A stretch of 64,000 bases of DNA from Buddleja alternifolia (GCA_019426215.1 CM033404.1:5332001-5396000); one strand, 5' to 3'; numbered from the stretch's first letter, positions 33,843-46,193 are shown. The notes: generated by a model not told the origin, from the letters alone. Numbers and translations: made by a program.

Positions 33843-34055
33843 CCCAAAACCTGTTGGTCTAGTGGTATCTATCTCTCACTTTATGTGAGAGGTCCTCGGT
33901 TCGAATCGAGACTGCGACAAGTTGTGGTTCTCCTCTCCTTTATGGAGCTAGATAGAGTTTTTATAGGTCAATTATAACTATCAACCCGGATTTATCGAGT
34001 TCAATATATATATAGGGTATCTCCTCCCTGTTAAATTAAAAAAAAAAAAAAAAGG
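33843..34055 (+). mobile_element. Full-length tRNA-derived SINE (family 1) with 12 bp duplication
   Basis: A 213 bp element is flanked by gagaccactcta at 33831-33842 and 34056-34067. The head is tRNA-like, with an A-box in 'tggtctagtggta' and a B-box ggttcgaatc at 33898-33907. The body shares 'ggagctagatagagttttta' with the other copies. The tail has 'caacccggatttatcg' and 'agggtatc', then a poly(A) of about 15. It is best read as a pol III-transcribed SINE, not a tRNA gene. Confidence 0.9.
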
Positions 34056-34067
34056 GAGACCACTCTA

Positions 34068-35305
34068 AGAGTTAGTAAAAAGTGCACGTGAGACTTTTTA
34101 TTGCGAAATGACGTATTTTTTTTGTACTCCACTCGATAACTTATGCATAATAAGCGATTATAATTTTTATATATTGTTAGAATTCTCTAGAATCACACAT
34201 GAAATTTTCTATTGCAAAAATATGTTGTATCTTGTATTACATATAGTATCTGCACAATAAATGTAAATAATTCATATTATATTTATATTTAAGAAAATAT
34301 TTGATACACATGTCCTTCATTTATAAAGTGCAATAAAGAATTACAACATGATTTGCAATTGAAAATTCAAACTGATATAATTATATCGTATTTAAGTGAA
34401 GTGAATACGAAATGAAATACGGTTTCACACACATATACGACCACTAGAAAGTGTATGCGTGTGTAGGTGAGAGGCGTTAGCCGCATAGGTGATGACTAGT
34501 ATGCGTGTGTGAGAGAGCGGTGACGACCGACTTGACGTAAGCCATTGCGCTTCTTTAATGACTTTTTCCAAGTCAAAACAAATATAGGCATATACTTATT
34601 TCACCACACGTGTAACTATCAACGCGTGGGGTTAAAGCCTTAAAAGGTGAAACAATTGTCAATATGATTTTAATTACAGTAATATTTTGCATTATTTTTA
34701 GCTACTTTATTCTTGATTTTGGGTTTTGTTCTAGGAGACATAAATGAGGATATCTAATATTGAGATAAAATATTTGCAATCAGATTACGCAATGGCCTGA
34801 TCTATATATGGTGTAAATTGGTAATCAGATTTGAAAGAGATTACTGGAATGCACGGCTTTAAGTCAATATTTTTATTTAATCAAAGATATTATATATATA
34901 TATATATATATAGTGTATACACACACTGTAAGGTAACTTACATCATCCATATCCACACTATATAAGGTAACTTACCAAAAATATAGAGTACTAGTATTCT
35001 TTTATTTTTTTAATCATACATTTTTTTCGTAAAATAATTAATAATAATATGCAATTCATTCACTTTTTGAATGATTCTTTTTTAATCTATTAATCTTTGT
35101 CGAATCAAGGAAAAAGTGAAAAACTAGTTTTGCTTCATTCAAGCAAAAGCTGAATTCACTCAAATTTTACTAGTTTCGCTATAGCCAATCAGTCAATAAT
35201 ATAGCACGTACAAGATCGAGAAAGAAGTTTAACAACTTTTTTTTTTTTTTGCCCAGTATAACAAGTTGGTTCGAATGTAACAAATAATAGAAACTGTGTA
35301 TAGTC
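34068..35305. other. Intergenic DNA
   Basis: AT-rich, with a TA microsatellite at about 34890-34912. No gene or recognisable element is seen. Confidence 0.4.
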
Positions 35306-35317
35306 AACTCGTTAATT

Positions 35318-35515
35318 AACCCAAGGATGTGGTGGAGTGGAAATGACTCCTCTTCTCTTAACCAAGTGGCGAGGGTTCGATCATCGGTCTTAGGCATGGA
35401 GAGCTATTGAAAACTCTGAGCCAGCTGTCCCACCCTTCGAGGTGCCTCCAATCAGCGAATGGATTAGTGACTGCGGTCGGCGGTGGAAACCCTGGTGAAA
35501 ACCAAAAAAAAAAAA
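35318..35515 (+). mobile_element. tRNA-derived SINE (family 2) with perfect 12 bp duplication
   Basis: A 198 bp element lies between aactcgttaatt at 35306-35317 and 35516-35527. An A-box-like 'gatgtggtggagtgg' and a B-box 'ggttcgatcat' lie in the first 80 bp. The body is GC-richer than its surroundings, and the poly(A) has about 14 As. It differs in body and tail from the family 1 SINEs but shares 'gagagct' and 'ccaca/cccac' words with 55503-55679. Confidence 0.85.
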
Positions 35516-35527
35516 AACTCGTTAATT

Positions 35528-37470
35528 GGTTATTTTAAGATGTGGTATTCTGGATTCATAGAAAGCCCTTAATGAAATTTATTTAGTCGAGCTTGTCACC
35601 TATAAATCACTTTTTATTAAGTTCTTGTATTAGTATGAAGGTTGTAAACGAATTGAATGGAGCTGAATAAAATACTGTATAGATTTGTTTGAATTATTAT
35701 CAATTTTTAAAATTTGCATTTGAGCTTGGTTCTGTTGTTAACCAAGAAGAAATCAAGTTTTAATCGAGCCGAACACGTATCGAATTTGAGTAGCTTAATT
35801 TCACTCATATTTTATTACGTTTTACTAACCGATATGAGCTTCAAAACTTAACGTCAAACTCAAATGAGCTTTAATCGACTCGTCCTAAGCCAAATAAGGA
35901 TTAGTGTAATATGTTTTTCATATTTAATTAATTGTCAATCATAAACCCACTATACAAGAATAATTTGTTAAATTATGTCAAAATTTACAATTTCAAAAGT
36001 TCCACAACAATTACTAGTCAATCTTTGAATATAAAAATGTTCAAAGCCCTTAGTACTTTTCTTGTGGAAAGTCACAAATTAGTTAATCCTTTTTTTTTCT
36101 TTGTACACATAAGTTGGTGAATCCTTATCACAAAATAAAGAGTGTGAATTCAATTCACCACGTGAATTGTCAACCTCATTCAAACAATATACTCGAGAAT
36201 TATCCAAAGTGTGACTAAGCAAAAGAAGTGATAAAGTATTTTACATAGTTTGATAAAGTATTTTACATAGTTTAATATTTAGGTACAAGTAAGATGACTT
36301 TTGGGAATTTGCTTTTTTGGTTGGCTAACTAGAAAGACACCTAAACAAACATCCTTAGACTCGCCACGTGTGTGGTACTTGGCAATCATTAATTCATTAT
36401 TGTAAGCCTCCACTTTATTCTAGAACTTTATGGAACTTCTTTGCATCCACGATATGAAAGAAAGAGTAGTAGCTAAGATACTCACACTTAAATTACCATA
36501 AATGACCTCCCATCCCTTTTCTTGTTTGACTAAATTAGATATTTATTTTTCATGTTATACTTGTGTGACTAAAATAATACTATTAATATCTTGTTGATGC
36601 GGGACAAGTATACTGCTTGAGTTGTTCCAATATGGGAGAATCGTACGATTTTAGTCTTCTGATTTTAAAATGAGAATAATTTGAAATTACAAGCACGTTA
36701 GGTTCGCTGAGTTGGGTCGATTCATTAACCATTTCAATATTTTGTAACACAATGATATTAATTCTCTATTACAGAATCAGAGTTGTGGCAACTGTGTAGA
36801 CCAGAATTGGGAGGTTTAAATTTCTTTTGTTCGCATCCGAACTATATGTGAATACACTTGTCACTAATGTGATGGTTTAATACTTTAATTTCATCATTGT
36901 GTGACTTAATATTTGAATTGATTTTAATCTCCAAATTTGTTAGTCAAACTGAAAAACAATACAATCTACTGTAAAAATAGATAATGATAAATGTCGGGAT
37001 TAATATATAGGGATTTAGTTGTGCCAACTAATTTTGAGAACCCACGTGTCCTAACCTGATAGAAGACACATGTCCGAGACCACTTTCTAACAAAACTAAT
37101 TAATGCTCGGGTTGTATTTTCAGTCGGACCAATCAATTAAAAATTACTCTAACCCTATCATATAAGACACGACATTAATAAAGTCAGGGGTATTTTGGGA
37201 GCTCGCCTTTTTTGGGATACTTATTACACATTTACTTGCAAAGATTTAATAACTTTGGCCGCTTCCTCAACGTATCAAAGCTTATTATTCCAATTGAAAG
37301 GATAAATAATAATAATAAAAATTAACAAGTAAACATGGGAGGGTAATTATGTCAATTGAGTCCATGTTGCGGCGTCGGTATTATAACCGAAAAAAGAAGT
37401 GATGAGAGAAGCGGACAACTAATAAGTAATAACTTGAGTGAAGGAAAGCAAATAGTGTGGCGCCGCCACA
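35528..37470. other. Intergenic DNA
   Basis: No gene is seen. A short direct repeat ('tgataaagtattttacatag', twice) lies at about 36230-36270. The rest is AT-rich. Confidence 0.4.
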
Positions 37471-37477
37471 CGGCAAG

Positions 37478-37673
37478 CACGTGGTACCCTCGCTAACACG
37501 ACACGTGGATGCCCTGATTCTTCAAGGCAAAAATTATGCGGGACACGTGGTCACTGTAGGTGAGTTTGGCAGCTTCCTGAGTGTATGGAACAAGTAGCTA
37601 AAAACAAAAAAAGGGCGTGTACAAAGCCAAACCGTATACTTACGCGTAGGAAGGAATCCTTCTACGCCACGTG
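37478..37673. promoter_or_regulatory. Cluster of four G-boxes (CACGTG)
   Basis: CACGTG occurs at 37478-37483, 37502-37507, 37544-37549 and 37668-37673, each with ABRE-like neighbours such as acacgtgg or ccacgtggc. The surrounding about 250 bp is GC-richer than the flanks. No gene starts here. The nearest gene facing away is ZAT-like copy A (start 33069, minus), for which this would be distal upstream DNA. Confidence 0.5.
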
Positions 37674-39668
37674 GCAGCTTCAATGACTCTGTATAAGAAA
37701 AAAGGATACACATGTTAAAAGAGAAGGGATACATCTACACCCTAATTTAGTACCATATTTTTTGCGTGTTATCATGGGTGATAATGTATTCTTAGTTAAT
37801 TTCAAAATATTTTTTTTTTGATCGATCATATACATACATAATGTTATTGATAGATAAGATATCTTAAGATTGGTCTGCCTAGAGACTAACTGCTCGAGAT
37901 AACGTATGAATAACTTTATAGAATTGTATTAAGATTTCACATTTTAGTGAAGCCCTACTTGAGTTGATATTAGTGAATGAGATATCGTGCAAGCAAGAAA
38001 ATTGAGGTATGTGAATACTTTGAAAGTGTAGGCTTTGAAATTGGGAGTCACTACCTGAATATGTATTTATATCACATGTACTTGAGTTTTCGTGCAATTT
38101 AATATGTTGTAATATATTTAATTAGTTATGAATATTATCTCGCTCAATCACAACTCATTTGTTGATTTTCAAACTTATTTCAATAAAAATATAATAATTT
38201 CAAGTAGATTACTTATTTACAACTATCATTCACTAATCAACTTTCATATAATATCTATCTCATCGCACTTTAACTCGTCAACTCAATCATAAAATTAAAA
38301 ATATTTATTGTTAATTAAAGAAAATATTTTTATGCAATACACGAAATATCGTGCTAGGAACATATTGAGTATACCTCTAGTGCTAATCTTCGCTAACTAT
38401 TAGCTATACCGTCCATGTTGATTCAAGCTATTCCATTTTAAAAGGTTAATTGAATTGACAAATTAATTAATAATACAAAATTCTTAACTCTCAAATATTT
38501 TAATTCAAACCCTGTTTTCTTATTTATTGTATAATCAAGTCGAGATATTCCAGATTCTCACTTTTATTCCTAGAAGTTTCGCTTTCATATAGTTCAAAGT
38601 TTCAACCTTTTATTTTTATATATGTATATATATATGATGCGGGTAAAAATATAAATATATAAATGTGTCACGTGATTGTCACGTGGAGAGGAAGTTCGAC
38701 CAAACACACGATAAACTCGGCTCTAGATTGATTTATGTTTGGACTGCACTCGCTATAGGCAAGCTGCCCACGTACCCAGTGTGTTGGTTCAACGATGGAA
38801 TTACTTTCTAAAGATGCCAGCATATTTCTCTAGTGATCTTTTATGGAAAGAGCAGGTAATGATTTTTCATCAGCTTTCTAGGGTATATATAAAATTGATG
38901 GTGAGCCATGGGCCAAGGCCCAGCTATCGGCCCAATTGCTTATTTATTAAACTAATGAATATGTATACATTTCATGCTTATCAACCCAATTATTATTGCA
39001 GCCCGCTTGCCAGACTGAGCTCATTTGAAGATAGACTTTTGATCATATGAGTTCAATCACATTAATTGTACCCATCTATATTTAGCAAAACTCACGGGGG
39101 ATAATCTGGCCCAAATTAAAGATAATTTAATTACAATTGTGCCCCTAAAAATTTTAATTTGGTAGGCATCAGTATAACTAATTTTGTAGCCAATTGTGCC
39201 CAAATCACATTGGTTGCTAAATTTGTAGCCAATTGCCAACAAATTTACTTTGCTTCCTAATTTTTTGTTCCTATTTGATGTTTTTCTTGTAGTGATATAT
39301 ATATATATAGTTTATATGTTCAAGGTTGCTTTATGAAGTATGATTAGGATTCACATACAAATTGATTTAGTAAATTTAATGTTATTGTTTTATTCTTATT
39401 TTTGATATCAAATTTAATGTTAGTATTAGTAACGAGCAAGTTGGGCGGCAATATTTAGTGAGTATGCTACGTACCCAAATTTCAGACATAAGGCATGACC
39501 TCACTGGGAAATTCAGGGATTAAGATTGGATTAGTCTTTAATTGTGACTAATTCATCAGAATAAATTAATGACCATGTGAACACGTAATTAACTAATTGC
39601 CACGTATTGTTTTGTGCACTAATACGTGATAGGTAGGCACAGAAAAAAGAGATTAATTAGTACTGTTT
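37674..39668. other. Intergenic DNA with a CACTA-like end
   Basis: No gene is seen. At 39283-39294 the sequence tttttcttgtagtg is the inverted form of CACTACAAGAAAAA. It is preceded by repeated 'tttgtagccaattg' words (39172-39235), suggesting the right end of a CACTA-derived element whose left end I did not find. Confidence 0.4.
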
Positions 39669-39677
39669 GGTAAATAA

Positions 39678-39849
39678 GGAAAATGTTATATACCACCATT
39701 TTTGTACCATCGATTTTTCACCGCCCCTTAATTTAAAAAGTATTGATATATTAAATCCATTGAGATCAATTAATTGTAAGTGATTTCTTACCAAAACTAG
39801 GGAAGGTGAAAAATTGGTAGCATATAAAAGGTGGTATATATCATTACTC
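39678..39849. mobile_element. MULE-type MITE, 9 bp duplication (8/9)
   Basis: This is a 172 bp foldback starting GGAAAATGTTATATACCACC; inverted from the right it reads GAGTAATGATATATACCACC. The flanks are ggtaaataa at 39669-39677 and gataaataa at 39850-39858. A half copy lies at 11217-11340. Confidence 0.75.
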
Positions 39850-39858
39850 GATAAATAA

Positions 39859-40454
39859 TTGGCCAATAACTTAAAAGATCATTCCTCTAAAGCCATCCAA
39901 GTAGCTAGCTCAGAATTAAAGATAAACATAAAAATATCATAAAAATATCTAAAAAATATATATATTTTTTGGTCCCGAGCTCGAGTCTTGTATTTATTGC
40001 ACACTTAGTTGTTACTTCTATTGATTAAGTGGGAATAACTTATGCGCAAGGTACATGAGATGAGAAAAAAATGCTCGGTAGTTGGTGAAAAAACTCATGT
40101 TTTCAAACACCCTACCTAGAGTTTTAATGTTACTCACATGAACTTTTTCTGATCAAATCAACATAATTAAAGATCACGTGATATTCACATAACAAAATTC
40201 TAATTTATTTGAAAACTAACGACGTAAACCAACATATAATCTAAATCATGGGATTAAATGTGTAAAACCCCTAAATCATGATCAGAAGTATTCTTATCTA
40301 GGAACCAAAAATCCAATTTTGCCTTAAGTCTAGTGTGATATATCTTGTGGAGATCATGTACTCTACATCACTTGATTCTTTTTGGCCTTAAATTCGATAA
40401 GTATATGTTTTGGACTTGTTTTAGTTTGGGATTGTAACAATACTCATTTTAGTA
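39859..40454. other. Intergenic DNA
   Basis: AT-rich. Nothing recognisable is present. Confidence 0.4.
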
Positions 40455-40463
40455 TAAAAAATT

Positions 40464-41367
40464 AGTGGTAATTGCATCAATCTCCCCTGAAATTATGGCA
40501 TTCACACCCCTCACTTTTAATTTATTGGCATAAACCTCCTCTTCATCAACTTTTCCATTAAATTTACAATTTAAAGACTAAAATACCACTCATAATTGAA
40601 CTAAAAAATACTGAATTATAGTATTTGTCGGAGAATAAAAAATTGTCAAAGTATCATTAAATGGATGAGATTATAATAAAATCAATTCCATATTAAGACG
40701 TTCCAAAAGATAACTCCAAACTCTTGAACAATAAATTCATGAATAAAAGCCTCCGCTACTTTTGTTCTTAAACTAAATAAAAATAGAATAAAAAAGTAAC
40801 TAACGACTATTGTATAAGTAAATAATAAATTAATGAAAACTAATATAACTCAAGTAGTAGCGAATATGTGTGTGTGTAAATTGGACTTCATTCACAAAAA
40901 AGCAAAAGTATTACCCTAAATTTTCTATTCTGAATTTGAATTATGTTGAATACGATGTGAAAAACAAAAGTGCTAAACAAATCAATTAATATTGCCTTAG
41001 TAATAGAAAATTATGTAAGAACTGAAAATAACACGATTAAATATTAATATTTGTACATATTAAATTATTCCTGGAATTAGGAAAAAATTATTATTAATTT
41101 AAATTTAGGAATTTTAGAGTCATTTTGTAGACATTATTCATTTTGAATGCTTTATTATTTGGTGTATTACAAAGTCAGAAGTAATGAATTTTAACAATTC
41201 TTTATTCAATTAACCCTTTTAAACTAAAATGTAAGGGGTATTATAGTCTTTAACTTTTAAAATTAATGAAAAAATTGAAGGAGGGGGAGTCTTTATCAAT
41301 ATATCAAATGTGAGGGGGTGTGGATGCCAAATACCCATAATTCAAGGGAAGACAATGTAATTTTCCC
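40464..41367. mobile_element. Larger MULE-type foldback element
   Basis: Arms of about 100 bp (40464-40565 and about 41265-41367) are inverted copies: 'cctgaaattatggcattcac' on the left pairs with 'gccaaatacccataattc' on the right. About 700 bp of non-coding AT-rich DNA separates them. The flanks are taaaaaatt (40455-40463) and taaaaaaat (41368-41376), 8 of 9. AT-rich flanks make the duplication less certain than in the other copies. Confidence 0.6.
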
Positions 41368-41376
41368 TAAAAAAAT

Positions 41377-42278
41377 TATCGATATGTTAATTACACTACC
41401 AATTAGTATCAGGTAATTAATTAATGCACTTGACTGTGCAAAGAAGAGTACACTGATCATCCAAACTCTTGTGATTATCGCATTTTTTGTTGTTTTATTT
41501 TGCGTCACGTGTCAAATGGGAAGAGTATTTTAACGGCATATTTGGCATGCGGATTCAATTTGATCAATATTTCATTTCGAATTTAATATTAATTATAAGT
41601 GCATGATAAAGCATAAAACTCCCTTCAATCAATCAATATATATATATATATATATAATATTATATATATATATGTATATATGCTGGTGTATATAATAAAG
41701 TCGTATTCATACATGCTTGATGTGTATATTATATAAATGAAAGATGAAATACAATATTCCACTTGAAAATCCGAAGTATCTATTGTGGACATGCATATTT
41801 CAAGAAGTAGTTCTTAAAATGCCGAGATATGAAGTCCCGATATAATCCCAACTTGGCAAAATTGCATGTTTAGCCCCATTGGGTTGGGAGTAGCACATTT
41901 AGTTACAAACTTTATGAAATCAACACAATTAATCAGTAATTTAAGAATTATTAAGTATTTAATCCATGTCGTTTGTGTTTGAAGGAAATTGGTTATGTGA
42001 GTGTCACAAAGTTGTTAATTGTGTTGATTTAAAGTAAAGAATACATGTGAGAGACACACACAAACTTCAAACTATTAGGCAAAAGTGTCTATCACATACT
42101 TGACGGAAAAACATGTTCTTAAGCCCAATGTGTTTTTCACATAAATTTTCTCACAAAACCAGCACAATTAACTATCAATCGATTAATTGACACTCAACTG
42201 GCCTATTCTAATTCAAATATTAGTGACAATTGACCAAAGGCTCAATAATTATACCGCAAAATTGAATATGGAGATCCC
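41377..42278. other. Intergenic DNA
   Basis: No gene is seen. TA-rich microsatellite stretches lie at about 41637-41680. Confidence 0.4.
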
Positions 42279-42427
42279 CTAAAGTATTCTAGTCCACTTT
42301 CGATTCGGCCGCACTCAAATATATTGCTCAAAGTTAGTTAATTACACTTGTTATGTGATTAATCACTTATATATTTTATGAAATATACTTAAGTGTAGTC
42401 TAGTCAGGAGCGAACTAAATTTTTCCA
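42279..42427. mobile_element. Degenerate GGAAAATTCTAG-family MITE
   Basis: The left part 'tattctagtccactttcgattcggccgcactc' and the right part 'aagtgtagtctagtcaggagcgaactaaatttttcc' align with the copy at 6873, as does the internal 'acacttgttatgtgatt'. The terminal bases have drifted and no target duplication is visible. Confidence 0.6.
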
Positions 42428-42893
42428 GCAAAGCACATGACCAACCATGTTCAACCCTAATCAATGAGACCAACACAACCTTCCATGCACTGTGGATTCA
42501 AGTTAGTTTCATCACGTTGTGGTGGTACAATAACTTCCAAATCGGATCAAACATGGAGGATATATATACATACATTAACTATTGAATTTCAAAATCAACA
42601 TTATACTCCTAATTTGGTACGAGAACTGGATGGGTCATACTTGGAAGAAGCTCTTGTGAATTGGACTATCGGAATGATTTTCACCATCACATGTATATAT
42701 ATGGTGGTGTAAATTTCATAAGCCACCAAGTGCCGAATTTGATAGGCAATATATAAATCATAAAATCTAGCAGCAATAGTTTTGAAAACAATAGGCCAAT
42801 CTATAATTGACATATATCTTTACAAAATCCATAGATAAAAAAATATTGGCAAAGGTTCCCAAAAAATAAAAAATTAAAAAGACAAAAATTAAA

Positions 42894-43574
42894 CTAAAAG
42901 ATGGACAATTTGAGCGTCAAATCAAGTCCCGTAGAGGGCGGAGAGTTTAAGTCCAAAGTCTGAATAATGGAAGTCTTCTGATCCTCGCCGTGGATCGGAG
43001 CACCGCCGTCGGAGGAGGAGGCGACGCCACTGGAACCCTCGCCGACGTCGGAAGACGACGTCGTGTCATTCTTATTGCCTTCGTAGTGTTTGCGCTTGTG
43101 GCCGCCCAACGCTTGTCCGGTGGGGAAAGTCTTATGGCAGATGGAGCACTCGTGAACTCTACCCCCAGATACGGCGGCGGTGGCGGAGGTTTTGATGATC
43201 TCGTCTGAGGTGGCGGCGGTGGCGGTGGATGGCTTTTCCCGGTGGGTGGTTTTGTGGCCGCCGAGTGCTTGATAGGATGGGAAAGTCTTACCGCACACAT
43301 TGCACGGGTGAGAATTAATAGTGGATTGTGGCTGTTTTTTTACTTCTCCGGTGGGAATAGCGGCGGAGGAATAAGAGGGGTAGAGGCCGCCGCCGCTTCG
43401 AGCGAGCATGACTAGACATCCGGCCAAGTTGGCTTCATCGGATTCATCGTAACAACGTGGCGATCGCTTCGATCGTTTTGCCTTCCGGCTGCCGTGATCC
43501 TCAATTTCGTGGCTCCGGCGCGGCGGAGCTGGTTTCAATCCCGCCGCCGGAGTATTCATAACTTCAAGAGCCAT
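42894..43574 (-). CDS. C2H2 zinc-finger repressor, ZAT/AZF type (copy B)
   Basis: This intronless gene encodes 226 residues. Its layout is the same as copy A: MALE start, basic [10 protein letters not shown] (31-40), L-box [14 protein letters not shown] (47-60), two QALGGH fingers (C91, C94, H107, H111; C143, C146, H159, H163) and EAR motifs near the end. Two EAR-type motifs are visible, LDLNSPP (207-213) and LDLTLKL (217-223, LxLxL), where copy A has one. The second finger, [21 protein letters not shown], is nearly identical in both copies, while the linkers differ. The gene is a transcriptional repressor by family. The short distance and same strand suggest an old local duplication. A TATA run lies about 110 bp upstream. 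Confidence 0.93.
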   Translation of the reverse strand: MALEVMNTPAAGLKPAPPRRSHEIEDHGSRKAKRSKRSPRCYDESDEANLAGCLVMLARSGGGLYPSYSSAAIPTGEVKKQPQSTINSHPCNVCGKTFPSYQALGGHKTTHREKPSTATAATSDEIIKTSATAAVSGGRVHECSICHKTFPTGQALGGHKRKHYEGNKNDTTSSSDVGEGSSGVASSSDGGAPIHGEDQKTSIIQTLDLNSPPSTGLDLTLKLSIF

Positions 43575-43801
43575 GTATAAAGTCAGTGCGCGTTTCTGAG
43601 AGTGTTTTAGCGTGTGAAGAGATTAAAACGGAACTTTTGATTTGAGTGTTTTAGTGTGTGAATAATTATGAAATGAGTTTGTATATATAAGGGGGTGGGG
43701 GTGGGGGTGGGTACTGTATGTATTTGTGTTTGAGTGGAAATAGGATTAACTTCACCGTGTGCGTGTGTGTGTGTGTACGTGTGTGTGTGTGTGTGTGTGT
43801 G
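43575..43801 (-). promoter_or_regulatory. Leader, TATA and (GT)n tract of ZAT-like copy B
   Basis: On the minus strand a TATATATA run (about 43681-43689) lies about 110 bp before the ATG. Next to it is a C-rich 'ccacccccacccccacccc' stretch (about 43690-43710). A GT/AC microsatellite occupies about 43759-43801. Confidence 0.5.
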
Positions 43802-44731
43802 TGGGATGACTAAAGTTTGACTTGGTACAATTTGAGGAATATTAGAGCGTGGGAAAAGGCTGAGATATAGGGAAAGCATGGTAAATGTAATTAATTTTTG
43901 AAATAAAGAAAAATCACAAACGTGTGCAAGTGAATATTTTTCATGAAATTAATTAAGATAAAGATTAAATATCTATCATAAAATCAAAGGAGGGAAATAA
44001 CTCTAAATACTCTTTATGATGCGTGAAATATAATCTTATCCTCTCTGTTAATAAGAAAAAGAAAATGCGGTAAATAAACGATGAAATATAGCTTTTTCAA
44101 AATCAAGAAAAGGTTGAAGAACGGGGAAATTTAATAGTATAACAGAAGTGTTATTTCAAAGTGTATTTGACCGTTTATTTTTTCCACACAATTGTGTATA
44201 GAGTTCACACAGAGTACGCCCTGAAATAGATAGACTCAAAGAATAATACTTTCAATTTATCATCGTATTATCCGAAGAGCAGTAGTATAAAAAACGGTGA
44301 TCTATAGCATTTTTATCGAATAAAAATTGAGGAAAAACGATATAAGTTATGTGGCAGATGATAACTTCGCCGACAGGAAAGCGAGATTGGCACTCGGCCA
44401 AACGTGGAAGTATTGATTCGTTAGAGGGATTTTCTATACGACACGTGGCTGTTGGAGATGATTTGGAGGGATTTTCTTCAAGTATAAGGCAGAGGAGAGT
44501 TCTTATAGGAGACGGTTGACGTGGGATGCCAGGTGGCAGATTAGTGCCTTTGTGTGCAAGATAAAGATTAGGCTATTTTAGTCAACTTCTACAGTTGTTG
44601 GTAAAGATTAATATTCTTAAAAACATTATTTAGATCTAATCTAGTCTTACCTGTTAACTGTTAAGGAGGCTGCTAGCCTGCTAATGAAGTGTGAATGGGT
44701 AATTCTATCTAAATTTCCCGAATTGCAAATT
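43802..44731. other. Upstream region of ZAT-like copy B
   Basis: No gene is seen. Single acacgtggc (about 44440) and 'ttgacgtgg' (44516-44524) words lie 0.9 kb upstream of copy B and could be ABRE/G-box or as-1-like sites. This is inference from motif only. Confidence 0.35.
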
Positions 44732-44736
44732 CTAGT

Positions 44737-45566
44737 TGTTCACACAAATTTTCAAGTCTGCAATTTTAAAAGACAAGAAAAAATAATATGGACAAATAAA
44801 TAAATCAATTTAAAGAAATTTACAATATCGTGAGAATAAATCTCCTAATGAAGACTAATTCCCTGATTCTTCACTCCAAACACGATTCAAGGGCCGAAAA
44901 GCTTGTTCTTGAACCAAGAGCGTATTTCTCCTTGGATTTGTTGAAGAAGAAATGAACACCCTGATGATTTGATTGTTGTTGAAGATGTAGTTCCTCCTCG
45001 GATTTGTTGAAGAAGAGACAAACACCTTGTGATTTGATTAACTTTGAAGATGGTGAACCTTCGTGGTTGATGAAGAACGCTTTGACTTGGCTAAGAGAAG
45101 ACTTCAATTCTCTAGCTTGTAGACTTGTGTGTATGTATGTATCTCTGTATGTCCTTTTTTTAAATGAAGCCCCTTGACCCCCTATTTATAGATGTTTGAG
45201 TAGGAGAGTCCTAGACTTTTGGGCTTCTTTGATATATCTTTTGGAAATCTTTTAAAAGAAATAATATCAAATTTATATAAATTTGGTTGACACATATTTA
45301 AATGTGTCACGTGTCATCATCCGATTAGTCACTGATTTGTTGGACTATGGAACTTGATTTGATTAGATGAGCCATCTCCATTTGACACATGGCAATCTTT
45401 GATTTGCTAATAAAACATTCATTAAATTATCAATTAAAATTAATAATTTATTTATGGAATTAAATTTGGTAAAATCCATAAAATAAAATAATAATTTTAA
45501 ATCAATAATTAATGTCACATTTTACACATGTCATCTTCTAATTGAACGAAAATTAATTCGTCTACA
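44737..45566 (-). mobile_element. Solo LTR, 830 bp, perfect 5 bp target duplication
   Basis: On the minus strand it starts TGTAGACGAATT and ends GTGTGAACA, i.e. TG...CA. Both sides carry ctagt (44732-44736 and 45567-45571). It has a promoter-like TATAAATAGGG (minus; about 45180-45190) in the middle, as expected between U3 and R. No internal retrotransposon coding DNA flanks it, so it is a recombination product. The 78-residue ORF at 44871-45107 is part of the LTR. The superfamily is not assignable from the LTR alone. Confidence 0.85.
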
Positions 45567-45812
45567 CTAGTATGATCCGGATTATATTAATGTGCAACTC
45601 TACTAGTTAAAAATATATAATTGAAAAATATTTTTATTTTTCGTGTAATTCTAAAATTAAAGTAACAGTCGTATTTTGGAGTTAAGCTATTTAGTACACA
45701 GGTTTTACATATCTCTTAGTATACTTGACACGTAATACCCTTTTTTTTTTTCTCTGGCAAAAAAAAGGTTTTTTAATTAAAACTTGGGAATTTTATTAAC
45801 ACATTATAAATA

Positions 45813-46184
45813 GGGATAATAGCAGACACCCCCCTCAGTTATGGGGTGATACGCACTTTGCCGCTCCATTTATTGAAATGTGCGCTTTACCCCCTCACTT
45901 ATCATAAAAGGTGCACTTCACCCCCTCTGGCAGTTCGGGCATATTCGGGCACTTCACTTATCATAAAAATTGGACTTTTGCCCCCTGATTCATGTATTTT
46001 TGTAGCACTTTGCCTCCTGACTTATGTGTTTTGTAGCACTTTGCCCCTGCCCAAGCTGCCCGAGGGAGGGAAGTGCACATTTTATGATAAGTGAGGGGAT
46101 AAAGCGCACATTTCAATAATTGGGGGGGGGGGGGGGGCAAAATACACATCACCCCATAAATGAGGGGGTGTTTGCCATTATCCC
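45813..46184. mobile_element. MULE-type foldback MITE
   Basis: The element starts GGGATAATAGCAGACACCCC; inverted from the right it reads GGGATAATGGCAAACACCCC. The arms extend about 110 bp with a run of 16 G near 46122. The flanks are ttataaata (45804-45812) and ctatgaata (46185-46193), 7 of 9. Confidence 0.7.
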
Positions 46185-46193
46185 CTATGAATA

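Noticed and set aside
33853..33910. tRNA gene at the A/B-box-containing head
   Set aside because: It is embedded in a 213 bp unit with poly(A) and a target duplication and cannot be read as a complete cloverleaf. It is a SINE.
43607..43879. 90-codon ORF with THTHTH repeats
   Set aside because: It is a translation of the GT/AC microsatellite and TATA region upstream of ZAT-like copy B.
44871..45107. 78-residue minus-strand ORF
   Set aside because: It lies inside the solo LTR and has repeated FFNKS-like words derived from LTR repeats. Not a host gene.
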